A stretch of DNA of 37,998 bases from Candidatus Rokuibacteriota bacterium (GCA_003220475.1 QHSO01000041.1:1-37998), one strand, 5' to 3'. Counted from the first letter of the stretch, positions 18,125 to 26,389 are shown. Notes: generated from the sequence alone by a model not told the origin. Translations and numbers: made by a program.

Positions 18125-19399
18125 TCAGGCCTTGGGGCGCGGGAACACGAACTTCTGCAGCGCGGCGTCCTTCGGCCACACGGCCACGGGCTTGGCCTTG
18201 AGAATCTGGATCATGGTCGGGATCGCGTTGGGGTTGTCGCCGATCTCGTTGAAGTGGACCGGGCCGCCGTACTGCATCAACCCCGCCGTGTAGCTGGTCT
18301 TCTGGATCGCCTCGACGATCGCGTCGGGATCGTCGAGCTTCGCCGCTCGCTCGAGCACGTCGGCGATCACAAAGACGGCGTCGTACGAGTAGCCGGAGTT
18401 CGTGTCGAAGAGCCGGCCGCCCGACCGCTTCTGGTAGTCCTCGGCCAGGCGCTGCGTCTTCGGGCTGCGAAAGTTCGGCCACGGATTGCTGGCCATCACG
18501 TACTCGAGATCCTCTTTGAGCGCGGCGATCTGGCCGGCTTCGTACAGTCCCGGACTGCCGGGACCGACGATGCCGAGCGACTCGATGCGCTGCTTGCGGA
18601 TCTCGGGCAGCAGCAGCAACGCGCTGGCCGGCCGCGTGATCGGCGAGATCACATCGGGTTTGAGCGCCTTCAACCGCGCGACCTCCGTCGAGAGATCCGA
18701 CGGCGGCTCGGGCCATGGGATGACGTCGTCCTCCAGCAGCGTCCACGGCGGCTTGGCGGCCTTGTAGGCGGCGAGAAAACCGCGCGACTGGTTGACGCCG
18801 AACAGGTCGTTGCAGTGCATGAGCGCGACGCGCTTGGGCGTCACCTTCGCTTCCGCAAAGATCTCCGTGAAGTACTGCACCGCCTTGCGGCCGAACGTCG
18901 AGCCCGTGGGAAAGTTCCGATAGACGTACTGGACTTTTTGCTGACCCTCCTTCACCGACCTGGCGACGTTGGCGGTGATCGGATCGGCCGCCGCGATGTC
19001 GATCAAAAACGGCACGCGCTTCTGCTGCGCGACCGAGACCATCGCTGCGGTGCTGCCGGAGTCGAACGAGCCGAGCAGCATCTGCGCGCCCTGGTTGACG
19101 AGGCGCTCGGCCTCGATGCGGCCGTTCTCGGGCTTGCTCTGCGTGTCCCCCAGCAGCAGCTCGAGCGGCATTCCGCCTTTGCTCTTGATGCCGCCGCCGG
19201 CGTTGACGGCCTCGACGGCGAGCTGCGCGCCGAGCCGACACGCCTGCCCGGGCTCCGCGAGCGGTCCGGTGACCGGATGCACGGCGGCGATCCGAAACGG
19301 CTTCGGCTGCGCGCGCAGCGGTCGCGGCGCGCCGGCGATGGCGCCACCGGCGAGCGTGGCCTTGAGGAACGTGCGGCGCGTGAGCGGCGAGGACGTCAT
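18125..19399 (-). CDS. livJ: LIV-type substrate-binding protein, Tat-exported (system 1)
   Basis: A 424-residue periplasmic binding protein of the receptor-ligand type (Peripla_BP_6). The N-terminus carries a twin-arginine signal (TRRTFLKATLAGGA, Arg8-Arg9) and processing near PLRAQ, so it is predicted to be exported folded. The mature part begins FRIAAVHPVTGPLAEPGQ and includes VEAVNAGGGIKSKGGMP, which are family motifs. The start is ATG with GAGGAGG six bases upstream. It is the first gene of the livJHMGF operon and has a TATAAT element at 19427-19432 ahead of it. Such binding proteins in related bacteria take up many acids besides Leu/Ile/Val, so the ligand is open. Confidence 0.92.
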   Translation of the reverse strand: MTSSPLTRRTFLKATLAGGAIAGAPRPLRAQPKPFRIAAVHPVTGPLAEPGQACRLGAQLAVEAVNAGGGIKSKGGMPLELLLGDTQSKPENGRIEAERLVNQGAQMLLGSFDSGSTAAMVSVAQQKRVPFLIDIAAADPITANVARSVKEGQQKVQYVYRNFPTGSTFGRKAVQYFTEIFAEAKVTPKRVALMHCNDLFGVNQSRGFLAAYKAAKPPWTLLEDDVIPWPEPPSDLSTEVARLKALKPDVISPITRPASALLLLPEIRKQRIESLGIVGPGSPGLYEAGQIAALKEDLEYVMASNPWPNFRSPKTQRLAEDYQKRSGGRLFDTNSGYSYDAVFVIADVLERAAKLDDPDAIVEAIQKTSYTAGLMQYGGPVHFNEIGDNPNAIPTMIQILKAKPVAVWPKDAALQKFVFPRPKA

Positions 19400-19426
19400 C
19401 GGATCCTCCTCGGAATGTGTAGGCGG

Positions 19427-19432
19427 ATTATA
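19427..19432 (-). promoter_or_regulatory. candidate -10 element for livJ operon
   Basis: The minus strand reads TATAAT, an exact sigma-70 -10 hexamer, about 20 bases upstream of the livJ ribosome binding site in the 56-base divergent gap. No good -35 hexamer is found at 16-18 bases, so it would depend on an activator or be weak. An A/T-rich hexamer in such GC-rich DNA is notable. Confidence 0.35.
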
Positions 19433-19455
19433 AGCTCACGTATACTGCGACGACC

Positions 19456-20193
19456 ATGACAGCAGGCGTGCGCATCGGTGTCCTCGTACCGCCGGGCAAT
19501 CCGACGGTCGAGCCCGAGCTCTACCGAATGGCGCCGCCCGGCGTCACGATCCACTTCGCGCGGCTCGACCCGGGCGATGCGCCCGGCGATCCCGGCAGCC
19601 GCACGGCACAGCACGACCGCACACGCGCATACCTCGATAGCGTGCCGGTGGTGATGCGTGCGCTCGCGCAGGTTCGCCCGAGCGTCGTCGTCCACGCCCA
19701 CACCGCGTCGAGCTATGCCAACGGGTTCGCCAACGAGCCCGCGCTCGTCGAGCGGCTGGCGTCGCTCGCCGGCGCGCCCGCGGTGACGGCCGCCGGCGCC
19801 GTGCGCGCGGCGCTGCAGCACCTGGGTGTCAAGCGCGTCGCGCTCGGGACGCCGTACCAGGAGAGCGTGAGCCGTCAGGGCCGCGCCTACTGGGAAGCCG
19901 CCGGCTTCGAGATCGTCGGCTATCGCCGACTGGGCGACGTCGGCTCGATCTACGACGAGACGGAGGAGCGCGCATACGAGCTGGCGCGCGGCGTCGACGT
20001 GCCGAACGCCGACGCCGTGCTGCTGAGCGGCACCGGACTGCCGACGATCGGTGTGCTCGAGCGCCTGGAGCAGGAGCTCGGCAAGCCGGTGGTGAGCAGC
20101 ATCCAGGCGTGTCTCTGGCGAGCGCTGCGCGCGGTGGATCGCCGCGAGGTGATCGACGGCTTCGGCCGGCTGCTGCGCGACGGCGCGCGCTGA
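19456..20193 (+). CDS. Asp/Glu racemase-superfamily protein lacking both catalytic cysteines
   Basis: A 245-residue protein with the fold of maleate cis-trans isomerase and arylmalonate decarboxylase. The N-terminus VRIGVLVPPGNPTVEPELY, ALQHLGVKRVALGTPY (119-134) and VLLSGTGLPTIGVLERLEQELGKPVVSS (here as GTGLPTIGVLERLE, then LGKPVVSS) align well with those enzymes. The first cysteine site (maleate isomerase YxCTS, Gly74 in the decarboxylase) is His82 in VHAHTASSY. The second, the essential LSC of both enzymes, is Gly192 in LSGTG. The only cysteine is Cys219, outside either site. It either uses other chemistry or binds ligand without catalysis. Start ATG 19456. It is divergent from livJ. Confidence 0.8.
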   Translation: MTAGVRIGVLVPPGNPTVEPELYRMAPPGVTIHFARLDPGDAPGDPGSRTAQHDRTRAYLDSVPVVMRALAQVRPSVVVHAHTASSYANGFANEPALVERLASLAGAPAVTAAGAVRAALQHLGVKRVALGTPYQESVSRQGRAYWEAAGFEIVGYRRLGDVGSIYDETEERAYELARGVDVPNADAVLLSGTGLPTIGVLERLEQELGKPVVSSIQACLWRALRAVDRREVIDGFGRLLRDGAR

Positions 20194-20327
20194 CGCCGCG
20201 CGCCGGTCAAAAGCTCCACGCGCCGCCCGGTCAGCAATTGATCAGCTGCGTCGCGCGCGTGGACCTCAACTGCGCGCGGGATAAAACCTCGCGCCCTCTG
20301 GCACTCCGCTTGAACTACTTGGAGGCC

Positions 20328-20726
20328 ATGAGGAAACGCCGGGCCGCCTCATCGCCATCACTCCGCGGTGTGCACGTGTTCGTCGTCGACGACGAGCCGC
20401 CGAGCCTCGAGCTGGTGAGCAAGCCGCTCGAGTACCATGGCGCGCTCGTTACCACGTGTCGCACGCTGCAGGCGCCGCGGCTGATGTCACACGTGATGCC
20501 CAACGTCGTGGTGATGGAAGTGCCGACCGCCGACGATCGCGCCGATGCGCTGGTCCGTCGCATTCGCGCCGCCGCCGCCCAGCATCGCAAGCCGGTACCC
20601 ACGATCGCGCTGATGCCGCGTGCCTCGCGACGGCGGGCGGCCGACGGCTTTCACGCGAGCTTGCGCCAGCCGTTCCACGTGCGACAGCTCTGCTCGATGA
20701 TTCTCGACGCGGCGAACTCGCGCTAA
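20328..20726 (+). CDS. degenerate CheY-like receiver-domain protein
   Basis: A 132-residue stand-alone receiver fold. The acidic pair is intact (VFVVDDEPPSLEL, Asp21-Asp22). The phosphoacceptor position reads NVVVMEVPTA, giving Glu64 instead of Asp. The conserved Thr/Ser of strand 4 is replaced (IALMPRA) and the strand 5 Lys is Gln114 (SLRQPF, normally KPF). It should therefore not be phosphorylated in the normal way; Asp to Glu often mimics the active state. No output domain is attached. The start is ATG with GGAGG two bases upstream, which is tight but the best available. It lies 134 bases after the racemase-like gene. No histidine kinase is nearby. Confidence 0.7.
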   Translation: MRKRRAASSPSLRGVHVFVVDDEPPSLELVSKPLEYHGALVTTCRTLQAPRLMSHVMPNVVVMEVPTADDRADALVRRIRAAAAQHRKPVPTIALMPRASRRRAADGFHASLRQPFHVRQLCSMILDAANSR

Positions 20727-20788
20727 CCACCGCATCGCGCGCGTGCTGCGCCTCCTGCGCGGTCGCCGCGGCCTACCCTGTCGTCGCC

Positions 20789-21631
20789 TCAGCGTGCCGC
20801 GAGACCGTCGTAGCAGAAGCGTGCCATCCGCCCGATCAGCTGCGCCGCGGCGGCGAAGCCCGGCGTGCCGTCGGGCAGTGCCGCCGGCACGCGGTCGGTG
20901 TAGGCGGTCAGGATGCACAGCGGGCGGTCGTCCTTGAAGAGAATGCCGGCGTCCATGTAGCCGCGCGCGCCGGTGCCCGTCTTGTGCGCCACCTTCGTGC
21001 CCAGCGGCAGCAGCGACGGCAGGCGTGTCTTGAGCTTCTGCCAGGAGAGGATGTCCAGGCCGAGGCGGCAGAGGTCCGGCGTGCTGCCCAGCCGCGCGGC
21101 GACGGCGGGATCGTTCGTGCCCTTGAGGATCAGCTCCAGCAACAACCCCTGGTCATTCGGAGTCGTCGTCGTCACCTGGTCGAGCGGGTGGTCGGGCGCC
21201 ATCTTGGGCGGAATGCCGTAGCGGTGGATCGTCGCCGTCATGCCCACGGTCTCGCACCAGCGCTGCACGTTCGGCAGGCCGACGAGATCGGTCACCATGC
21301 CGGTGCACGTGTTGTCGCTGACGATGATCATCATCACGATCGCGTCGCGCAGCGTCACCCAGAAGCCGGGCGTGAGGTGCTGGAACGTGCCCGAGTCGTT
21401 GTTCTGATAGCGCGCCTCGACCGTCAGCCGCTGGTCGAGCGCGAGCTTGCCCGCGTGCACGGCCGCCAGCGCCGCCATCATGATCGAGACCTTGCGCGTG
21501 CTGGCCGAGGGCACGGGGACGTCGCCGTGCCGATCGGCGCGCGCGCCCGTCGCGACATCCTTGAGGTACCAGCTCGCGTGGAACGGTACCGCGTCGCACA
21601 GCGCATCGAGACGTTCGACCAGCTCTCGCAT
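20789..21631 (-). CDS. class A beta-lactamase-like serine hydrolase without the deacylation glutamate
   Basis: A 280-residue penicillin-binding-fold protein. Visible motifs are SxxK (Ser44-Thr-Arg-Lys47), SDN (105-107) and KTG (217-219, HKTGTG), in class A order and spacing. The omega-loop motif ExxLN is not seen: the corresponding region reads PKMAPDHPLDQVTTTTP, which retains the class A TTTTP but lacks the glutamate. There is no signal peptide at the chosen start (ATG 21631, with GGAGG five bases upstream), so it may be cytoplasmic. A peptidase, esterase or acyl-transferase activity is as likely as antibiotic hydrolysis. It directly follows the peptide-binding protein gene (two bases), suggesting joint work on peptides. 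Confidence 0.8.
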   Translation of the reverse strand: MRELVERLDALCDAVPFHASWYLKDVATGARADRHGDVPVPSASTRKVSIMMAALAAVHAGKLALDQRLTVEARYQNNDSGTFQHLTPGFWVTLRDAIVMMIIVSDNTCTGMVTDLVGLPNVQRWCETVGMTATIHRYGIPPKMAPDHPLDQVTTTTPNDQGLLLELILKGTNDPAVAARLGSTPDLCRLGLDILSWQKLKTRLPSLLPLGTKVAHKTGTGARGYMDAGILFKDDRPLCILTAYTDRVPAALPDGTPGFAAAAQLIGRMARFCYDGLAAR

Positions 21632-21633
21632 GG

Positions 21634-23199
21634 TTACCTCCGCTCCAGCCATACGTTCCAGAAATGCATGTACGGTCCGGGCACGTAACCCTGGACGTCC
21701 TTGCGCCGCGCGTCGAGTCGGAAATAGTCGCCGAGACGGATGCGCGCGGCGTCCGCATAGAAGATGTTCTGGATCTTCTCCCACGTCGCGGCGCGCTTCT
21801 TGACGTCGAACTCGCGTCCCATGACCTGCAGCAGCGTCTCCTTCTCGGGGTTGCACCACCAGCCGGGCCACTCGCACAAGACTTGAGGGGACACCGTCGG
21901 CTCGGGCACGAACACGAAGGCCGTGCTGAACGCGTCCCAGAGCTCGCCCTTGTTGCGCCGCTGCACCACGGTGGCCCAGTCGGAGACTTGCAGGTCGATC
22001 TTGAAGCCGACCTCTTCGAGCTGGCTCTTGGCGACGAGCGCGGGCTTGTAGTGGTGCTCGTATTCGGTCGTGACGAGCCACCGCACCGGCTGACCCGCGT
22101 AGCCGGCTTCTTTCAGCAGACGCTTGGCCTTCTCGCGATCGTGCTGGTTGTACGCGGCGGCGCCGACGCGCGAATGATAGGGCTGCTCCTGGAACACGAT
22201 GCCGGGATCCAGCCGATAGAATTCCTTGTGTCCGAGGCCCGCGAGCATCAGCGTCTCCACGTCGAGCGCGGCCTGCATGGCCTGGCGCAGGCGCTTGTCG
22301 GTCATGAGCCCCTGCTTGGTGTTCAGCACGATGGTCGCCCATCCGTAGGGCTTGACGACGACGGGCTCGACGCCCGGCGTGCCCTTGATGCGATCGTACT
22401 GATCCGGCTTGATCTGCTGGATGTAGTGATACTCGCCGGTGACGATGCCGGCCTGGCGCGTGGCGTAGTCCGGCACGGGCAGGAAGAGCAGCTCGTCCAC
22501 GTGGGCGACGCGCTGGCCGGCGAGGCCGTTGGCGGGCTCGCCGCGCGCCGCGTAGCCGTCGAAGCGCGCGAGCTTGATGTGGCGATCGGGTCGGTGCTCG
22601 ACGAACTTGAACGGTCCGGTGCCGACGTAGTCCTTCAGTTGGCCCTCGCCCGTCGCGTCGACGATCTCCTTTGGATAGATGAACGCGGCGCTGTCCACCT
22701 GCGCGAGGATCGTGAGCAACGCGCTCGACGGCTCTTTGAGCCGGATCTCGACGCTGAGCGGGGCCTTGGCCTCGACCGCCTCGACATTCTTGAAGACGGC
22801 CTTGCCCGCGCTGGCCACCGCGCCCCAGCGCTTGAGAGAGGCCACGACGTCGGCGGCGCCGAGCGTCTTGCCGTTGTGGAACTTGACGTTGTTGCGCAGA
22901 TGCACGACGTAGCGCTTGCCGCCGTCGAGCGCCTCGGCGCGCTCGGCCAGCAGCGGCACCGGCTGATACTTCGCGTCCAGCGCGAAGAGCCCTTCGTAGA
23001 CGTTGATCACGATCTCGCGCGTGATGACGGCCGTGGTCGCGTGCGCATCGAGCGTGGGCGGCTCGCCGATGAGCGCTACGCGCAGTACCCCGCCTTTGCC
23101 CGCCGGTTTGGCCGGCGCCTGAGCCTCGGCGGCCGTCGTCGCGTAAACCGCCACGATGAGCAAAATCACGAGCGCGAGCGCCCGGGGGACACGGTGCAT
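21634..23199 (-). CDS. family 5 peptide/oligopeptide ABC substrate-binding protein
   Basis: A 521-residue exported solute-binding protein of the DppA/OppA group. A Sec signal (ALALVILLIVAVYATTAAEA) precedes mature GGVLRVALIGEPPTLDAHATT. Family motifs NVYEGLFALDAKYQPVPLLAE (two parts, NVYEGLF and QPVPLLAE), VKFHNGKTLGAADVV, TGPFKFVEH and VVLRQAM-like DKRLRQAMQAALD are present. Two Cys near residues 440-450 could form a disulfide. The start is ATG with AGGAGG nine bases upstream. No permease or ATPase gene for it lies nearby, so it is an orphan binding protein cotranscribed with the serine hydrolase. Peptide, dipeptide or glutathione-like ligands are possible. Confidence 0.9.
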   Translation of the reverse strand: MHRVPRALALVILLIVAVYATTAAEAQAPAKPAGKGGVLRVALIGEPPTLDAHATTAVITREIVINVYEGLFALDAKYQPVPLLAERAEALDGGKRYVVHLRNNVKFHNGKTLGAADVVASLKRWGAVASAGKAVFKNVEAVEAKAPLSVEIRLKEPSSALLTILAQVDSAAFIYPKEIVDATGEGQLKDYVGTGPFKFVEHRPDRHIKLARFDGYAARGEPANGLAGQRVAHVDELLFLPVPDYATRQAGIVTGEYHYIQQIKPDQYDRIKGTPGVEPVVVKPYGWATIVLNTKQGLMTDKRLRQAMQAALDVETLMLAGLGHKEFYRLDPGIVFQEQPYHSRVGAAAYNQHDREKAKRLLKEAGYAGQPVRWLVTTEYEHHYKPALVAKSQLEEVGFKIDLQVSDWATVVQRRNKGELWDAFSTAFVFVPEPTVSPQVLCEWPGWWCNPEKETLLQVMGREFDVKKRAATWEKIQNIFYADAARIRLGDYFRLDARRKDVQGYVPGPYMHFWNVWLERR

Positions 23200-23271
23200 G
23201 TGTCGCTGCCTCCTGTGGGCCACGTACGATACCGCGGTCCGCCCCCGGCCGAAAGCGATAGAGTGTCGGCG

Positions 23272-24663
23272 ATGAGTGGCGGGCTGGTGATCCACGGCGC
23301 GACCATCGTCACCGGCGACGACGCCGGCACGCTCTATCCCGACGGCGCCCTCGTCGTCGACAACGCACGCGTCGGCGCGGTGGGACCCGCCACGGAGGTT
23401 CTCGCACGGCACGCGTCGTTCGAGCGCGTCGAGGCGCGCGGCCGCGTGATCCTGCCGGGGTTCGCGAACACGCACACGCACCTGCCGCGTGTCCTGGCGC
23501 GCGGGATCTACGAGGATCTTTCGCCGCCCCACACGCCGCCGTTCACCGGCGGCCTCGCGCCGTTGCCGCTGCCGTCGCTCTCGGCCGACGAGGAGCGCCT
23601 CATGGCGACGCTCGGCGCGCTCGAGGCGATTCGCAGCGGCACCACGCTCGTCCTCGAGGAGGGTGCAGAGCTCGACCGCTACGCGGACGCGCTCGCGGCG
23701 ACGGGCTTGCGGCTCGTGCTCTGCGAGCGCGCGTGGGACCGTGCGCGCGCGTCCATCGGCCAGCCGGGGCCATTCGAGCAGGACGCCACGCTGGCGGAGA
23801 CCGGCCTGGCGCGCGCCCGAGCGCTGCACGCGCGCTGGCATGGCCGCGACGGCCGCGTGAGCGTCGGCGTCGCCGCGTGGGCGCCCGATGTGTGCTCGCC
23901 GGAGCTGCTCGGGCGCGTGCGCAAGCTGCAGGACGAGCTCGGCACCGTGACGACGATCCACCTGAGCCAGGTCCGGGGCGAGGTGGCGGCGATCCAGCAG
24001 CAGCGCGGCGTGACGCCGACCGAGTATCTCGCGCGCTGCGGGCTGCTCTCGCCACGCCTGATTGCCGCGCACTGCCGCTGCATGAGCGCCGAGGAGGAGC
24101 GCACGCTCGGCGCCGCCGGCGCCGCCGTCGCGATCAATCCGGCGATCGCGGCACGCCGCGGGCTCGCCGCGCGCATCGACGAGCTCGAGCGCGCCGGCTG
24201 CCTCATCACGCTCGGCACCGACAACATGGCCGAGGACATGGTCGAGGTCGTGCGCACCGCGCTGTTCATGGAGCGCGTGCGCCGCGCTGACGGCCGCCGG
24301 CCGACACCGGAAGCGGCCCTGACATGGGCGACGCGCAACGGCTACCGCGCGCTCGGCGTCGCCGACGGCGGCTGGCTCGCGCCGGGCAATCGCGCGGACT
24401 TCATCGTCGTCGACTTTCGGCGGCCGCACCTGACGCCGGGACTGCGTCCAGTCTCCTGCTTCGTGCATCAGGGGCAGGCCGCCGACGTCGAGTCGGTGAT
24501 GGTGGATGGACGCTGGCTCATGCGCAACCGCCGCGTCCTCACGCTCGATGAGCCGGCCATCGTCGCCGAGGCCGAGCGCGTGGCGCGCGCGGCGTGGTCG
24601 CGCCTGTTCGCCGAGCGGCCGGATCTGCCCCGGCCGGCCGGCTTCGACCTCTCGCCGCGCTAG
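23272..24663 (+). CDS. amidohydrolase, ATZ/TRZ (chlorohydrolase/deaminase) type
   Basis: A 463-residue metal-dependent hydrolase of the MTA/SAH deaminase and atrazine chlorohydrolase group. The N-terminal beta sandwich (VIHGATIVTGDDAGT, GALVVDNARVGAVGP) is followed by the metal HxH as His68/His70 (GFANTHTHLPR). Further ligands are His in TTIHLSQ, His in IAAHCRCMS and Asp in LGTDNMAED. The C-terminus (LAPGNRADFIVVDF, VESVMVDGRWLM) closes the beta sandwich. It most likely deaminates or dehalogenates an amino-substituted heterocycle; the substrate is not determinable. ATG at 23272 is chosen, but a GTG nine bases upstream is possible. It is divergent from the peptide-binding protein. Confidence 0.9.
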   Translation: MSGGLVIHGATIVTGDDAGTLYPDGALVVDNARVGAVGPATEVLARHASFERVEARGRVILPGFANTHTHLPRVLARGIYEDLSPPHTPPFTGGLAPLPLPSLSADEERLMATLGALEAIRSGTTLVLEEGAELDRYADALAATGLRLVLCERAWDRARASIGQPGPFEQDATLAETGLARARALHARWHGRDGRVSVGVAAWAPDVCSPELLGRVRKLQDELGTVTTIHLSQVRGEVAAIQQQRGVTPTEYLARCGLLSPRLIAAHCRCMSAEEERTLGAAGAAVAINPAIAARRGLAARIDELERAGCLITLGTDNMAEDMVEVVRTALFMERVRRADGRRPTPEAALTWATRNGYRALGVADGGWLAPGNRADFIVVDFRRPHLTPGLRPVSCFVHQGQAADVESVMVDGRWLMRNRRVLTLDEPAIVAEAERVARAAWSRLFAERPDLPRPAGFDLSPR

Positions 24664-24854
24664 TCTCGCGGCCGGCCAGCAACAGCGAAGCGCTGGTCTC
24701 GAACTCGCGGCCGGCATTCGCTGCGCGCCGGCGGCGCGCTCCTGAGCTTCTCGAGCGTGCTGCGACGCTCTTCGTCCACGCGCTCCACCGCGCTACCAAC
24801 CAGGCCGTTCGGCATCGCCCGCCCACGCGAGCCCCACGTGCACGCGCGCCGCCC

Positions 24855-25117
24855 GTCCAGCTCATGCGCTTCCTGGCGCCGCCGCAGCCGTCGAGCGACC
24901 AGCCCGGCGGCGCGGCGTCGATCGGGCGCGGCTGGGACAGCGCCTCTTCTTCCTGCACGACGGCCGCACGTCGGATCTGATCGAGGCGATCCAGGCGCAC
25001 GCGAGCCCGGGCACCGGCCGGTTTGCCGCGTCCGAGGCCAACGGCGTGATCACGCGCTTCCGCGCGCTGCGCGAAAGCGACACGCAGGATCTCTCGAACG
25101 TCCTGCGGTCGCTGTGA
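24855..25117 (+). pseudogene. remnant of a di-haem oxidoreductase (DUF1111/DHOR-type)
   Basis: No intact gene fills 24664-25137, but two fragments in different frames match one protein family. The first, from 24855, reads VQLMRFLAPPQPSSDQPGG then AASIGRG. The second, 24932-25117, reads LGQRLFFLHDGRTSDLIEAI and continues to EANGVITRFRAL and a natural C-terminal end NVLRSL-stop. In DHOR proteins these blocks flank the second haem domain with its CxxCH; here about a hundred residues, including that haem site, are missing and the frame shifts at about 24925. The N-terminal domain before 24855 is not recognisable. The gene is therefore a decayed remnant. A 12-base direct repeat (CTCGCGGCCGGC at 24665 and 24704) lies upstream without clear meaning. 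Confidence 0.55.
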
Positions 25118-25137
25118 GGCGGTCGCTGGGGCGCGAG

Positions 25138-26328
25138 CTACACGACGCCGTCGGCGCGCAGCGCGGCGATCTCGACGTCCGACATGCCGAGAACGCCCTT
25201 GAGCACCTCGTCGGTGTGGCGGCCGAGCGCCGGACCGGCGTGCGTGATGCGGCCGGGCGTGCGCGAGAGCTTCGGCGTGACGGCGGGCTGCGGCAGGGGC
25301 CCGATCTCCGACGGCACGTCGACGATCATCTCGCGCGCGCGGAAGTGCGGGTCGGCGAAGATGTCGGCCATGCTCATGATCGGCGAATGCGGAATGTCGT
25401 GCGCATGCAGCTCGGCCATGGCCTTGTCGAAGGACCGCGCGGCGAACCACCGCGCGGCCATATCCAGGACGACGTCGATGTGCTTGGGACGTTCGCTCGC
25501 GCCGGCGAAGCGCGGATCCTTGGGCAGGTCGGGCTCGCCGAGCATCACGCACAATCGCTCGAACAGATGCTGCGCGGGCGCGGTGAACACGATGAAGCGT
25601 CGGTCCTGCGTCTCGAACGCGCCGCCCGGCCAGCCCGCATGCTGCAGACCGCCGCGCTCGCGCACCACGCGCTGGCGGCCGTAGAACGTCGTGGTGTATT
25701 CCATGATGCGGAACGCCGACTCGTAGAGCGCGGCGTCGATCCATTGGCCCTCACCGGTCGCGTCGCGGTGGCGCAGCGCGGCCATCACGCCGAATGCGGT
25801 GAACAGTCCCGTCAGGTAATCCGGATAGACGGGTGTCGGGCGCGCGGGTGGGCGGTCGGCGTGGCCGCTGAGGTACCAGGTGCCGCCGAAGGCCGAGCCG
25901 ATCGCCGCGTAGCCGGGTCCCTGGCGCAGCGGACCCGTCTGCCCGAACGCGGTGATGCGCGCCATGATCAAGCGTGGATTCAGCGCGTGCAGCGCGTCCC
26001 AGCCCAGGCCCCATTTCTCCAGCACGCCCGGGCGGAAGTTCTCGAGCACGACGTCGACCTTCGGCACCAGACGACGCACGATCTCCTGGCCCTTCGACGT
26101 GCGCAGGTCGAGCGTCATGAGTTTCTTGTTGCGATTGTCGACCGCGAACCAGTACGAGACGCCGTCCTCGCTCGGTCCGAGCCTGCGTAGATCGTCGCCC
26201 TTGCCGGGCATCTCCGTCTTGATGACCTCGGCACCGAACTCCGCCATCAGCGTGCCGCAGAACGGACCGGCCACGACCTGCGCCAGCTCGAGCACCCGGA
26301 TGCCGTCGAGTGGACGTCGCGTGTCCAT
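25138..26328 (-). CDS. class III CoA-transferase (CaiB/BaiF family)
   Basis: A 396-residue enzyme that moves CoA between carboxylic acids. It begins PLDGIRVLELAQVVAGPFCG, the usual start. The catalytic aspartate is Asp170 in PVYPDYLTGLF, matching Asp169 of formyl-CoA transferase. GDDLRRLGP, VVLENFRPGVLEKWGLG and ATGEGQWIDAALYES are further family blocks. Substrates of such enzymes range from formyl, succinyl and carnitine to aromatic succinates, so only the reaction type is assigned. The start is ATG. It lies divergently (61-base gap) from the amidohydrolase-hydrolase-FAH operon, with which it may share a promoter region and pathway. Confidence 0.93.
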   Translation of the reverse strand: MDTRRPLDGIRVLELAQVVAGPFCGTLMAEFGAEVIKTEMPGKGDDLRRLGPSEDGVSYWFAVDNRNKKLMTLDLRTSKGQEIVRRLVPKVDVVLENFRPGVLEKWGLGWDALHALNPRLIMARITAFGQTGPLRQGPGYAAIGSAFGGTWYLSGHADRPPARPTPVYPDYLTGLFTAFGVMAALRHRDATGEGQWIDAALYESAFRIMEYTTTFYGRQRVVRERGGLQHAGWPGGAFETQDRRFIVFTAPAQHLFERLCVMLGEPDLPKDPRFAGASERPKHIDVVLDMAARWFAARSFDKAMAELHAHDIPHSPIMSMADIFADPHFRAREMIVDVPSEIGPLPQPAVTPKLSRTPGRITHAGPALGRHTDEVLKGVLGMSDVEIAALRADGVV

Positions 26329-26389
26329 GACCGCGTGAGTCTACAACTTCCGCCGGCCAGGTGTACTATCCCGCCCGAGGAGACAGGCC

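Noticed and set aside
19441-19446. TATACT as a plus-strand -10 element for the racemase-like gene
   Set aside because: It would place the transcription start only a few bases before the ATG and no -35 hexamer is present; too weak to annotate.
21664-24663. A 999-codon plus-strand open frame across the peptide-binding protein and amidohydrolase
   Set aside because: Only the part from 23272 is a real protein (amidohydrolase). The rest is the antisense shadow of the binding protein gene, typical of very GC-rich DNA, with Arg/Ala/Gly-rich low-quality sequence.
24665-24715. 12-base direct repeat CTCGCGGCCGGC at 24665 and 24704 as a possible mobile-element or att site
   Set aside because: Short, made of common GC-rich words, with no transposase or integrase nearby.
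24757-26190. A 477-codon plus-strand frame opposite the CoA-transferase
   Set aside because: It is antisense to a clear CaiB/BaiF gene with all catalytic motifs and has no recognisable domain of its own.
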